This document shows, in pieces, positions 55,007-64,000 of a stretch of 64,000 nt of DNA (positions are counted from its first letter, which is position 1; every line of letters begins with the position of its first letter). The DNA is from Shinisaurus crocodilurus (taxonomy: Eukaryota > Chordata > Lepidosauria > Squamata > Shinisauridae): NCBI GenBank assembly GCA_021292165.1, contig CM037878.1, positions 292,378,971 to 292,442,970 on the forward strand, read 5' to 3'. The notes beneath the pieces are model-generated. The model saw nothing but the letters and a program-made list of their open reading frames with translations, was not told where the DNA came from and did no database searches. The position numbers and the translations under genes were made by a program.

Positions 55007-55379
55007 AGGCTGGACGACTGCAATGAACTCTGCATGGGGTACCCTTGAGGTTGGCTCGGAAGCTTCAGCTGATGCAAAACCCAGTGGCTCTCCTTGTCAA
55101 AATACTGGGCCTTTGGCAGCCTGGAAAGATGGCAGGGGCAGATGGCAAGAGAATCCCTAAATACCGTATCCAGCAGGCCGAGGAACAAGGCCCAAGATAG
55201 AATAACAGGAAATCAGGCCAGATCAAAAACTGGCTGTTGCCCAGCGAAAACCCAAGCCTAACTTGGAAGATCGGGGAGCCCAATGAGCTGCCCTGGGGTT
55301 GAAGTGGAGTCACTCTGATGCCGGGGCGGGGGGGGATCATCATCGGCGTGTGAACCTTTCGTTCTGACATTCTTTGTGG

Positions 55380-55411
<32 letters not shown>

Positions 55412-56060
55412 TATTGGGGGAAGAGTAGGGCAGGGACCGGAAGGGTTCCACCGGCTCCTGGCAGGCATGGCCTCCGGGCAGCAAGTCTGAACGATGGTTC
55501 TAGCATTTCTGCAGCGCCTTCTTGTTTCCTTCCATGAACGGCCCTGGAAGATGGCATGGGCTGATGGCTCCAAGGTCCGTGGGGTGGTGTATCCACTCTG
55601 GGTTTTAGTCTGAACTTTGGAGGAGCTGTCCAGGGTGCTGAGATCCTCCACACACACACACACACACACCCCATCCACCCCAATAGGTTCAGCATCCCGG
55701 ACAGCTCCTTAAAATTTCAGACTGCAGCCCGGAGTGCATACACCGCCCCACTGACATTGGAGGCCACCAGGCACCACTGGGTGTGGGTGCAGGGAGATTT
55801 TAGAAAGTGACTCCGGATGTCTGTCCCTGGAAAGCAGGGGTGTCCTGTCCGACCTCTTTGAGCTGAATTCCATTTTGGAGAAGCTCTCGGGGGGGGGGGC
55901 ATGTTCCAGGGATGGCTGCAAAAGGGGCAGTGGCCAAAATGCAAAAGGGGCGGAGCCAAAAACACCTGCCTATTTTAACTTAAAGCTGTTACTGCTAGTC
56001 ATAAGCCTGGGGAGAGGCACTGAGGGAACTGTCGAAAAGCTGGGGAACCACCAAAGGATT
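55007..56060. other. no recognisable gene; repeats
   Basis: CA repeats at about 55396-55410 and 55651-55669. A CAGGGGTG-type repeat lies at about 55830-56055. I see no exon. Confidence 0.45.
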
Positions 56061-56067
56061 GGCGGTC

Positions 56068-56778
56068 AAATCGTGTGAAGTGATCATTCCCCTCTACTCA
56101 GCACTGGTTAGGCCCCATCTTGAGTACTGCGTCCAGTTCTGGGCACCTCACTTTAAGAAGGACGTAGACAAACTGGTGGAGAGGGTTCAGAGGCGGGCAA
56201 CAAGGATGATAAAGGGACTGGAAACAAGGCTCTATGAGGAGAGACTAAAAGAACTGGGCATGTTTAGCCTTCAGAAGAGAAGACTGAGGGGAGATATGAT
56301 TGCACTCTTCCAGTACTTGAAGGGATGTCACACAGAGGAGGGCCAGGATCTCTTCTTGATCATCCCACTTTGCAGGACACGGAATAATGGGCTCAAGTTA
56401 CAGGAACCCAGATTCCACCTGAACATCAGGAAAAATTTCCTGACCGTTACAGCAATACGCCAATAGAACCAACTCCCTAGGGAGGTGGTGGGCTCTCCCA
56501 TTCTGGAGGTATTCAGGGTGCAGCTGGACGGCCATCTGTCAGGGATGCTTTGACCTGGATTCCTGCATTGAGCAGGGGGTTGGACTCGATGGAAACTCAC
56601 TGGGTGACTTTGGGCCAGTCACGGACTCTCAGCCTGACCTACCCCACAGGGTTGTTGTGAGGATAAAATGAAGAGGAGGGGGAAGAGGATTATGTAAGCC
56701 GCCTTGGGTTCCTTGCAGGAAAAACGGCGGGGTATAAATATAAATATAATAAATAAACTCTACTTTTCTATGATTCTA
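56068..56778 (+). mobile_element. CR1 LINE 3' fragment carrying a Sauria-type SINE
   Basis: CR1 ORF2 C-terminal block, frame broken at 56466. The tail is interrupted after gttggactcgatgg by a 5'-truncated SINE (56592-56757: aaactcactgggtgactttg to AAAT-like). It resumes as ctctacttttctatgattct. About 20 bases of the CR1 tail are missing at the junction. Confidence 0.85.
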
Positions 56779-57099
56779 GGGGAAGGGGCGTGGTCATCTG
56801 TGAAATCTCAGGGGGACAGATTTGGTCCACGGGCTGAGGTTTAAAGTCTCCTGTACGTACATATAAAACATTAAAGTGCTGGAGAGGCCAAAAAATAAAA
56901 AATAGTGACGCTGGTCCTGCTGTTGAAGACGGGATTGAGGGTATTACATTGCCCCTGACAGCCACATGAGAGACACCAATATGACTTCTGCTTCTTCTTT
57001 TAAGCCTCTGTGACATTCTAGCACTTTGCGGATTTCATTCTGTTGCAGAAGATTCCAAAGGAACGGACGGCAGAAGGAGAAGGTCATCCCCCACGAAGC

Positions 57100-57471
57100 T
57101 GAGAGTCAGTGGTGGGTGGGAGATTCAGGACAGATAAAAGGAAGCACTTCTTCACACGGCAGGTAGTTAAAACTATGGAATTTCACGTCCCACAGGATGT
57201 GGTGAATGGCCACCCAAGGGGACTGGGCAAATTCAGGGAGGTGAGTGCTATCTGTGGCTACTAGTCATGATGGCTATATGCTACTCAGGTCTCAGAGGCA
57301 GTACGCCTAGGTGCACCAGTTGCTGGGGAACATGGGTGGGAGGGTGCCGTTGCATTCATGTCCTGCTTGTGGGATCCCGTGGGCAGCTGGTTGGCCGCTG
57401 TGTGAACAGAATGCTGGACTCGATGGACCCTTGGCCTGATCCAGCATCAGGGCTCTTATTATGTTCTTATG
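57100..57471 (+). mobile_element. CR1-like LINE 3' end (older subfamily)
   Basis: aggacagataaaaggaagca, ggctggttggccgctgtgtg, atgctggactcgatggaccc, ending in ttcttatg repeats. It is an uninterrupted relative of the fragment at 2755-3601. Confidence 0.65.
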
Positions 57472-57479
57472 TTCTATAT

Positions 57480-57614
57480 CAGTGTTCTCCAACCTTGGGT
57501 CCCCAGATGTTTTTGGCCTGCAACTCCCAGCATGCCCCAGCCAGCGTAGCTGGCTGGGGCATGCTGGGAGTTGTAGGCCAAAAACATCTGGGGACCCAAG
57601 GTTGGAGAACACTG
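57480..57614. mobile_element. palindromic hAT-type MITE with 8-bp TSD
   Basis: A 135-bp near-perfect hairpin, flanked by ttctatat (57472-57479) and ctctatat (57615-57622), one mismatch. It lies in the octamer tail of a CR1-like element. Confidence 0.9.
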
Positions 57615-57624
57615 CTCTATATAG

Positions 57625-57706
57625 ACCCTTGCCCTTAGCCATGCTGCCTGGGTATGCTGGGAGCTGTAGGCCAGCAACATCTGGGGAACCCAAGGTTGGA
57701 GAGCCC
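57625..57706 (-). mobile_element. half copy of the variant MITE
   Basis: tgctgggagctgtaggccag and caacatctgggg, then aacccaaggttggagagccc. It corresponds to the right arm of the 10385-10517 type. Confidence 0.6.
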
Positions 57707-57783
57707 TGATATAGACATATAAAACCCTGTCAGCTCATGTACCTCATTTGGAGAAATATGAGGTTGATATGGAAACAAAAAGG

Positions 57784-57784
<1 letters not shown>

Positions 57785-57804
<20 letters not shown>
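57785..57804 (+). repeat. TG microsatellite
   Basis: About 10 TG units, continuing as TATG variants to about 57824. Confidence 0.85.
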
Positions 57805-57823
<19 letters not shown>

Positions 57824-57989
57824 GAATCCTTATACTTTGACTCGAAAGTTGAACCCGGTGAAACATTTCTGTCAATGTTAAAGTCAATGAAAGGTGAGTC
57901 ATGTGTGCAGCCCAGGCCCAATCCACAGACCATTCCAATACAATCAGAAAGGTAGAAACAAAAAGGGAATAGAGAGTATGGATGGAAAA

Positions 57990-60530
57990 GGACTCTCCAG
58001 TGGTGGTGACCTGCAATGTGTGTGCAAGGTTTGTTTTCCTGCCTGAGGTCAACATGGCCTACACGACACGGGCAACAAGTGCAAGCTAGTTGCACCGTTG
58101 GAAGAGAAAGTGATCGGCCTCGAGTGACGAGTGTCAACCCTCAAGGGAATAAGAGAAAACGAAGAGTTCCTAGACAGAATGGTGGAACTACAACAGCAAA
58201 GTGAAGTACAGGAGCCAGACGAGCAACAGCAAGCTGAGGCAGGAATCAGAGAATGCTGAGGCGAGGGAAAAATGAAGTAAAGGAAACCCTGGAAAAGGAT
58301 GACAGGAGCAGAAGAACTAGAAGACATTCTGCACCAGTGGAAGCAGCGGAACTATGGAACCGCTTTCAGGTACTTGAGGATGAGAGCAGAGGACAGCGTG
58401 CAGAGGACGAATTACCTGGCACCCAACGTGACAGCGAGCAAGAGGCTGAAGGTCAGTCAAGTGGAGGCAATGAAATCAAAGCCTACAACAAGAGGAAGCT
58501 AAAAACAACAAGAAAGCTTTCTTCAAATACATGCACAGTAAAAGACAGAGAAAAGAACTGGTGGTTCAACTACGCAATGAGGATGGCAAATTGATAACAG
58601 AAGACAAAGAAAAGGCGGAAGTGTTCAATTCCTACTTCGGCTCGGTCTTCTCCCAAAAGAGGGTCTATGACCCCCCCCCTGGCAAACCTGAAGTGCAGAC
58701 TGAAGGGGCAGGATTGCAGCTTGAGATTGAAAGGCAAATGGTCAAGGAGCACCTGATTGCTCTGAACGAGTTTAAATCTCCAGGGCCTGATGAGCTGCAT
58801 CCTAGAGTAATAAAGGAACTGGCAGAAGAACTCTCAGAACCACTGTCTATTATCTCTGAGAAATCATGGAGGACAGGTGAAGTGCCAGACGACTGGAGGA
58901 GGGCAAATGTTGTTCCCATCTTCAAAAAGGGCAAGGAGGAGGAACCTGGGAACTATAGGCCAGTCAGTCTGACATCAATCTCTGGGAAATTTTTGGAGCA
59001 GATTATAAAGAAGTCAGTCTGCAAGCACCTTATTTATTTATTTATTAGATTTATACCGCACCTTTTTTCCTGCAAGGAACCCAAGGCGGCTTACATAATC
59101 CTCCTCCTCCTCTCCACTTTATCCTCACAACAACCCTGTGAGGTAGGTTAGGCTGAGAGTGAGTGACTGGCCCAAAGTCACCCAGTGAGTTTTATGGCAG
59201 AGTGGGGACTCGAACCCAGATCTCCCGAGTCCCAGTCCCTCACCACTACTGCTTGAAATGCAGTGATTACTAGAAGCCAGCATGGATTTGTCAAGAACAA
59301 ATCCTGCCAGACTAATCTGATCTCATTTTTTGATCGGGTAACCTCCCTTGTGGACTGTGGGAATGCTGTGGACATCATATATCTGGACTTCAGCAAAGCT
59401 TTCGACAAAGTGCCTCATGATGATATCCTGATTAGTAAGCTAGCTAAGAGTGGACTAGATGGAACAACTATCAGGTGGATCCACAATTGGCTACAGAATC
59501 GGACTCAAAGAGTGCTTATCAATGGTTCAAACTGGGGAGAGGTAACAAGCGGGGTACCACAGGGCTCGGTCCTGGGCCCGGTGCTCTTCAACATTTTTAT
59601 TAATGACTTGGATCAGGAGGTACAGGGAATGCTTATCAAATTTGCAGATGACACAAAGTTGGGTGGAACAGCTAATACTCTGGAAGACAGAAACAAAATT
59701 CACAGCGATCTCGATAGGCTGGAGCGCTGGGCCGAAAACAACAGAATGAAATTTAATAGGGATAAATGCCAAGTGCTGCACCTAGGGAAAGGAAACCAAA
59801 TGCACAGTTACAGAATGGGGGACACTTGGCTCAACAATACTACAAGTGAGAAGGATCTTGGAATTGCTGTAGATCACAAGCTGAATATGAGCCAGCCATG
59901 TGATGTGCCTGCAAAAAAGGCAAGTGCTATTTTGGGCTGCATTAATAGAAGTATAGGTTCTAAATCGTGGGAAGTACTAGTTCCCTTCTACTCAGCACTG
60001 GTTAGGCCTCATCTTGAGTACTGCGTCCAGTTCTGGGCACCACACTTTAAGAAGGACATAGACAAACTGGAGAGGGTTCAGAGGAGGGCAACAAGGATGA
60101 TAAAGGGACTGCAAACAAGGCCCAATGAGGAGAGACTGAAAGAACTGGGCATGTTTAGCCTTCAGAAGAGGAGACTGAGGGGAGATATGATAGTGCTCTT
60201 CAAGTACTTGAAGGGTTGTCACAAAGAGGAGGGCCAGGATCTCTTCTCGACCATCCCAGTTTGCAGGACACAGAATAATGGGCTCAAGTTACAGGAACCC
60301 AGATTCCACCTAAACATCAGGAAAAACTTCCTGACTGTTAGAGCAATAAGACAATGGAACCAACTAACTAGGGAGGTGGTGGGCTCTCCCACTCTGGAGG
60401 AACTCAAGGTGCAGCTGGACAGCCATCTGTCAGGGATGGTTTGACCTGGATTCCTGCATTGAGCAGGGGGTTGGACTCGATGGCCTTGTAGGCTCCTTCC
60501 AACTCTACTTTTCTATTATTCTATGATTCT
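57990..60530 (+). mobile_element. CR1 LINE, internally deleted, with SINE insertion
   Basis: ORF1 N-terminal sequence (about 57990-58470; R-S-R-R-T-R-R-H-S near 58310) joins directly to ORF2 just before the RT. RT parts lie at 58531-59030 (N-Y-R-P-V-S-L-T-S) and 59263-60444 (G-V-P-Q-G-S-V-L-G-P, F-A-D-D-T-K). They are separated by a minus-strand Sauria-type SINE (59029-59250). An extra Asp codon in P-H-D-D-I-L departs from the copy at 61680-63926. The esterase and endonuclease domains are absent. Confidence 0.88.
59029..59250 (-). mobile_element. Sauria/ACA-type SINE in CR1 RT
   Basis: On minus: gggttcgagtccccactctg (B box), actgggtgactttgggccag, cacagggttgttgtgaggat, then TAAAT-type tail at 59029-59046. 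It disrupts the CR1 reverse transcriptase between the S-V-C-K-H-L and I-T-R-S-Q-H-G-F motifs. Confidence 0.88.
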
Positions 60531-61150
60531 AAGAGTACTAGTTGTGGGAGACTTCCTCCTGTGTGGGACTGAAACCGAAGTATGTCGCGAAGACCCATGG
60601 ACTCGCCAGGTGTGCTGTCTCCCCAGGGGACGGATTAAAGACATGACAGAACAATTGCCAAGGCTCATAAAGCCCACTGACATGTATCCCTTTCTTCTCA
60701 TCCATGTGGGAACAAATGATACCGCCAAGCAGAGTTACGAAGAAAGCACATTTATTTATTAAATTTATTTATTAAATTTTTAAATCGCCCATCTGGCTGG
60801 TCACCCGGCCACATCAGACTTTGAAGATTTGGGAAGGAAACTCAGGAACTCTGGGGCCCAGATAGTTTTCTCATCCATCCTTCCAGTACTTGGAAGAGGA
60901 ATAGAAAGGGAAAGAAAAGTACTCCGGGTGAATGACTGGCTACGAAGGTGGTGCCGATGCAAGAGATTTGGATTCTGGGACCACGGGCTACACTTCCTGG
61001 AAGATGGACTGCTGGCAAAGGATGGGTTGCACCTCACAAGGACTGGGAAGAACGTGTTTGGCCACAGCATCAAGAACTTCAGCAGCGGGTTGGACTTGAT
61101 GGCCTTAGAGGCCCCTTCAAATTCTACTATTGTATGATTCTATGATTCTA
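60531..61150 (+). mobile_element. CR1 ORF1 esterase segment fused to CR1 3' tail
   Basis: Translates to V-V-G-D-F-L-L, V-C-C-L-P-R-G-R-I, then H-V-G-T-N-D-T-A and D-G-L-H-L-T, the blocks of the SGNH/GDSL esterase-like domain in CR1 ORF1. A short AAATTTATT/ccatctggctggtcacccgg insert (about 60750-60815) breaks the frame. After the last esterase block the sequence passes directly into gggttggacttgatggcctt and TGATTCTA repeats, skipping all of ORF2. Confidence 0.8.
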
Positions 61151-61227
61151 GTCCTGTTTATTCAGGGATAAGTCCCACTGTATTCATTAGAATTTACTCT
61201 CAGGTCAAGGGGCATAGGATAGCACCC

Positions 61228-61585
61228 TTCATGGGCTCGGTCCTGGGCCCGGTGCTCTTCAACATTTTTATTAATGACTTGGATCAGGAGGTACAGGGAA
61301 TGCTTATCAAATTTGCAGATGACACAAAGTTGGGTGGAACAGCTAATACTCTGGAAGACAGAAACAAAATTCACAGCGATCTCGATAGGCTGGAGCGCTG
61401 GGCCGAAAACAACAGAATGAAATTTAATAGGGATAAATGCCAAGTGCTGCACCTAGGGAGAGGAAACCAAATGCAGAGTTACAGAATGGGGGACACTTGG
61501 CTCAACAATACTACAAGTGAGAAGGATCTTGGAATTGTGGTAGATCACAAACTGAATATGAGCCAGCAATGCGATGTGGCTGCAT
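61228..61585 (+). mobile_element. CR1 RT fragment, plus strand
   Basis: Open frame with G-S-V-L-G-P-V-L-F-N-I-F, F-A-D-D-T-K-L-G-G and H-K-L-N-M-S-Q-Q-C-D-V-A-A. It lacks the element's 3' end and abuts the 3' tail of the opposite-strand CR1. Confidence 0.85.
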
Positions 61586-64000
61586 AGAATCATAGAATCA
61601 TAGGATCATAGAAAAGTAGAGTTGGAAGGGGCCTACAAGGCCATCGAGTCCAACCCCCTGCTCAATGCAGAAATCTAGGTCAAAGCATCTCTGACAGATG
61701 GCTGTCCAGCTGCACCTTGAATGCCTCCAGAGTGGGAGAGCCCATGACCTCCCTAGGTAGTTGATTCCATTGTCTTATTGCTCTGACAGTCAGGAAATTT
61801 TTCCTGATGTTTAGGTGGAATCTAGGTTCCTGTAACTTGAGCCCATTATTCCGTGTCCTGCAAACTGGGATGAACGAGAAGAGATCTTTGCCCTCCTCTG
61901 TGTGACATCCCTTCAAATACTGGAAGAGTGCGATCATATCTCCCCTCAGTCTCCTCTTCTGAAGGCTAAACATGCCCAGTTCTTTCAGTCTCTCCTCATA
62001 GGGCCTTGTATCCAGTCCCTTGATCATCCTTGTTGCCCTCCTCTGAACCCTCTCCAGTTTGTCTATGTCCTTCTTAAAGTGAGGTGCCCAGAACTGGACG
62101 CAGTACTCAAGATGAGGCCTAACCAGTGCCGAGTAAAGGGGAATTATCACTTCCCGCGATCTGGAAGCTATACTTCTATTAATACAGCCCAAAATTGCAT
62201 TTGCCTTCTTTGCAGCCACATCGCATTGCTGGCTCATATTCAGTTTGTGATCTACCACAATTCCAAGATCCTTCTCACTTGTAGTATTGTTGAGCCAAGT
62301 GTCCCCCATTCTGTAACTCTGCATTTGGTTTCCTCTCCCTAGGTGCAGCACTTGGCATTTATCCCTATTAAATTTCATTCTGTTGTTTTTGGCCCAGCGC
62401 TCCAGCCTATCGAGGTCACTTTGAATTTTGTTTCTGTCTTCCAGAGTGTTAGCTGTTCCACCCAACTTTGTGTCATCTGCAAATTTGATAAGCATTCCCT
62501 GTACCTCCTGATCCAAGTCATTAATAAAAATGTTGAAGAGCACCGGGCCCAGGACCGAGCCCTGTGGTACCCCGCTCGTTACCTCTCCCCAGTTTGAGAA
62601 GGAACCATTGATAAGCACTCTTTGAGTCCGATTCTGTAGCCAATTGTGGATCCACCTGATAGTTGTTCTATCTAGCCCACTCTTAGCTAGCTTACTAATC
62701 AGGATATCATGAGGCACTTTGTCGAAAGCTTTGCTGAAGTCCAGATATATAATGTCCACAGCATTCCCACAGTCCACAAGGGAGGTTACCCGATCAAAAA
62801 ATGAGATCAGATTAGTCTGACAGGATTTGTTCTTGACAAATCCATGCTGGCTTCTAGTAATCACTGCATTGTTTTCAAGGTGCTTGCAGACTGACTTCTT
62901 TATAATCTGCTCCAAAATCTTCCCGGGGATTGATGTCAGACTGACTGGCCTATAGTTCCCAGGTTCCTCCTTCTTGCCCTTTTTGAAGATGGGAACAACA
63001 TTTGCCCTCCTCCAGTCGTCTGGCACTTCACCTGTCCTCCATGATTTCTCAAAGATAATAGACAGTGGTTCTGAGAGTACTTCTGCCAGTTCCTTTATTA
63101 CTCTAGGATGCAGCTCATCAGGCCCTGGAGATTTAAACTCGTTCAGAGTAATCAGGTGCTCCTTGACCATTTGCCTATCAATCTCAAGCTGCAATTCTGC
63201 CCCTTCAGTCTGCACTTCAGGTTTGCCAGGGGGGTCATAGACCCTCTTTTGGGAGAAGACCGAGCCGAAGTAGGAATTGAACACTTCTGCCTTTCCTTTG
63301 TCTTCTGTTATCAATTTGCCATCCTCATTGCGTAGTTGAACCACCAGTTCTTTCTTCTGTCTTTTACTGTGCATGTATCTGAAGAAAGCTTTTTTGTTGC
63401 TTTTAGCATTCCTCGCTAACCTTAGCTCATTCTCAGCTTTAGCCTTCCTGACACTATTCCTGCAGTTCTGTGCTACCTGCCTGTACTCTTCCCCTGTAGC
63501 CTGTCCTTCCTTCCACTTCCTATACGTGTCCTTTTTTGTTTTCAGGTCATCTTTGAGTTTATTGTGAAGCCACATTGGCTTCTTCTGTTGCCCTCTGCCT
63601 TCTTTCCTTGTGGGAATTGTTTGCAATTGTGCCTTTAAAATTTCCTTTTTTAAAAACTCCCACCCCTCCTGGGCTCCCTTTCTCGTGAGAGTCACTTGCC
63701 ATGGGATCTTACTAATCATTGTTCTGAGTTTGTTAAAATTGGCTTTCCTAAAATCCAGGGTACGTGTTTGGCTACACTCAGCTTTTGCTTCTGTTAGAAT
63801 CAAGAACTCAAGTATAACATGGTCACTTTCCCCCAGAGTTCCCGAAACTGCCACTTTATCCACTAACTCGTCTCTGTTGGTTAGAATCAGGTCAAGGATA
63901 GCCGATCCTCTAGTTCCTTCCTCCACTTTCTGTAGGAGGAAGTTATCAGCAGCACAGCTCAGGAATTTCTTGGAGGGGCCATGTTTGGCTGAATAAGTCT
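61586..64000 (-). mobile_element. CR1 LINE, nearly intact ORF2, continues past window
   Basis: Tail repeats (catagaat octamers on plus) lie at 61586-61612. The ORF2 stop is at 61680. The frame is open from there to the window edge at about 63998, more than 770 codons. It begins with an endonuclease C-terminal region (L-D-L-I-L-T-N-R-D-E-L). A full RT follows with N-Y-R-P-V-S-L, D-F-S-K-A-F-D-K-V-P-H, S-G-V-P-Q-G-S-V-L-G-P, F-A-D-D-T-K and the C-terminal Q-W-N-Q-L-P-R-E-V. No stop or frameshift was seen. The 5' half lies outside. Confidence 0.92.
61680..63998 (-). CDS. CR1 ORF2 protein (endonuclease end and reverse transcriptase), partial
   Basis: Reverse transcriptase of a CR1 LINE, which copies element RNA at a nicked target. 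From the right edge: end of the APE-type endonuclease (T-N-R-D-E-L-V-D), a linker with basic R-K-A-K-A-E-N-E, and RT fingers/palm with D-F-S-K-A-F-D. The catalytic F-A-D-D-T follows, then thumb and the conserved C-terminal domain ending H-L-S-E-M-L. The N-terminal start is outside the window, so the full endonuclease cannot be judged. Retention of the catalytic D-D pair and absence of stops indicate a young copy. Confidence 0.88.
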   Translation of the reverse strand, partial: TYSAKHGPSKKFLSCAADNFLLQKVEEGTRGSAILDLILTNRDELVDKVAVSGTLGESDHVILEFLILTEAKAECSQTRTLDFRKANFNKLRTMISKIPWQVTLTRKGAQEGWEFLKKEILKAQLQTIPTRKEGRGQQKKPMWLHNKLKDDLKTKKDTYRKWKEGQATGEEYRQVAQNCRNSVRKAKAENELRLARNAKSNKKAFFRYMHSKRQKKELVVQLRNEDGKLITEDKGKAEVFNSYFGSVFSQKRVYDPPGKPEVQTEGAELQLEIDRQMVKEHLITLNEFKSPGPDELHPRVIKELAEVLSEPLSIIFEKSWRTGEVPDDWRRANVVPIFKKGKKEEPGNYRPVSLTSIPGKILEQIIKKSVCKHLENNAVITRSQHGFVKNKSCQTNLISFFDRVTSLVDCGNAVDIIYLDFSKAFDKVPHDILISKLAKSGLDRTTIRWIHNWLQNRTQRVLINGSFSNWGEVTSGVPQGSVLGPVLFNIFINDLDQEVQGMLIKFADDTKLGGTANTLEDRNKIQSDLDRLERWAKNNRMKFNRDKCQVLHLGRGNQMQSYRMGDTWLNNTTSEKDLGIVVDHKLNMSQQCDVAAKKANAILGCINRSIASRSREVIIPLYSALVRPHLEYCVQFWAPHFKKDIDKLERVQRRATRMIKGLDTRPYEERLKELGMFSLQKRRLRGDMIALFQYLKGCHTEEGKDLFSFIPVCRTRNNGLKLQEPRFHLNIRKNFLTVRAIRQWNQLPREVMGSPTLEAFKVQLDSHLSEML

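Overview
This window is vertebrate nuclear DNA, most likely from a squamate reptile (lizard or snake). The evidence is dense interspersed repeats of types typical of squamates: CR1 and L2 LINEs, a tRNA-derived SINE of the Sauria/ACA type ending in AAAT repeats, many hAT-type DNA transposons, and abundant CA, TA and GGA microsatellites. There is also a vertebrate gene split into short exons with consensus splice sites. There are no operons, ribosome binding sites or other prokaryotic features.

The only host gene I can support is CHRDL2 (chordin-like 2, a secreted BMP antagonist) on the minus strand. Ten coding exons, interpreted as exons 2 to 11, run from 51380 down to the stop codon at 18720-18722. 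All splice phases agree, and the three von Willebrand C (VWC) modules are recovered in order. A poor candidate for exon 1 lies at 53088-53172; the true one may be outside the window. Exon 8, which carries VWC module 3, has one extra base in a GGGAAAG run that breaks the frame. This is either an assembly error or a real loss-of-function allele.

Region by region: 1-18.7 kb has no recognisable host exon and holds MITEs, SINEs, L2/CR1 fragments, a degraded LINE and an LTR-like segment. 18.7-51.4 kb is CHRDL2, its introns filled with hAT elements (many with perfect 8-bp target-site duplications), an inverted duplication around 25.6/29.6 kb, an L1 fragment, and a broken Ty3/Gypsy element (33.2-36.6 kb) whose gag-protease-integrase order suggests a Gmr1-like element. 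51.4-57.7 kb holds a mariner MITE, CR1 and L2 pieces. 57.7-64 kb is almost entirely CR1, including a nearly intact minus-strand ORF2 that stays open to the right edge.

The most distinctive material is structural. It includes near-perfect hairpin MITEs that show 8-bp duplications, a 5S-rRNA-derived SINE with a CR1-like tail, and a duplicated SINE containing two back-to-back hairpins that look like template-switch events. No gene cluster suggests a new enzymatic or defence system.
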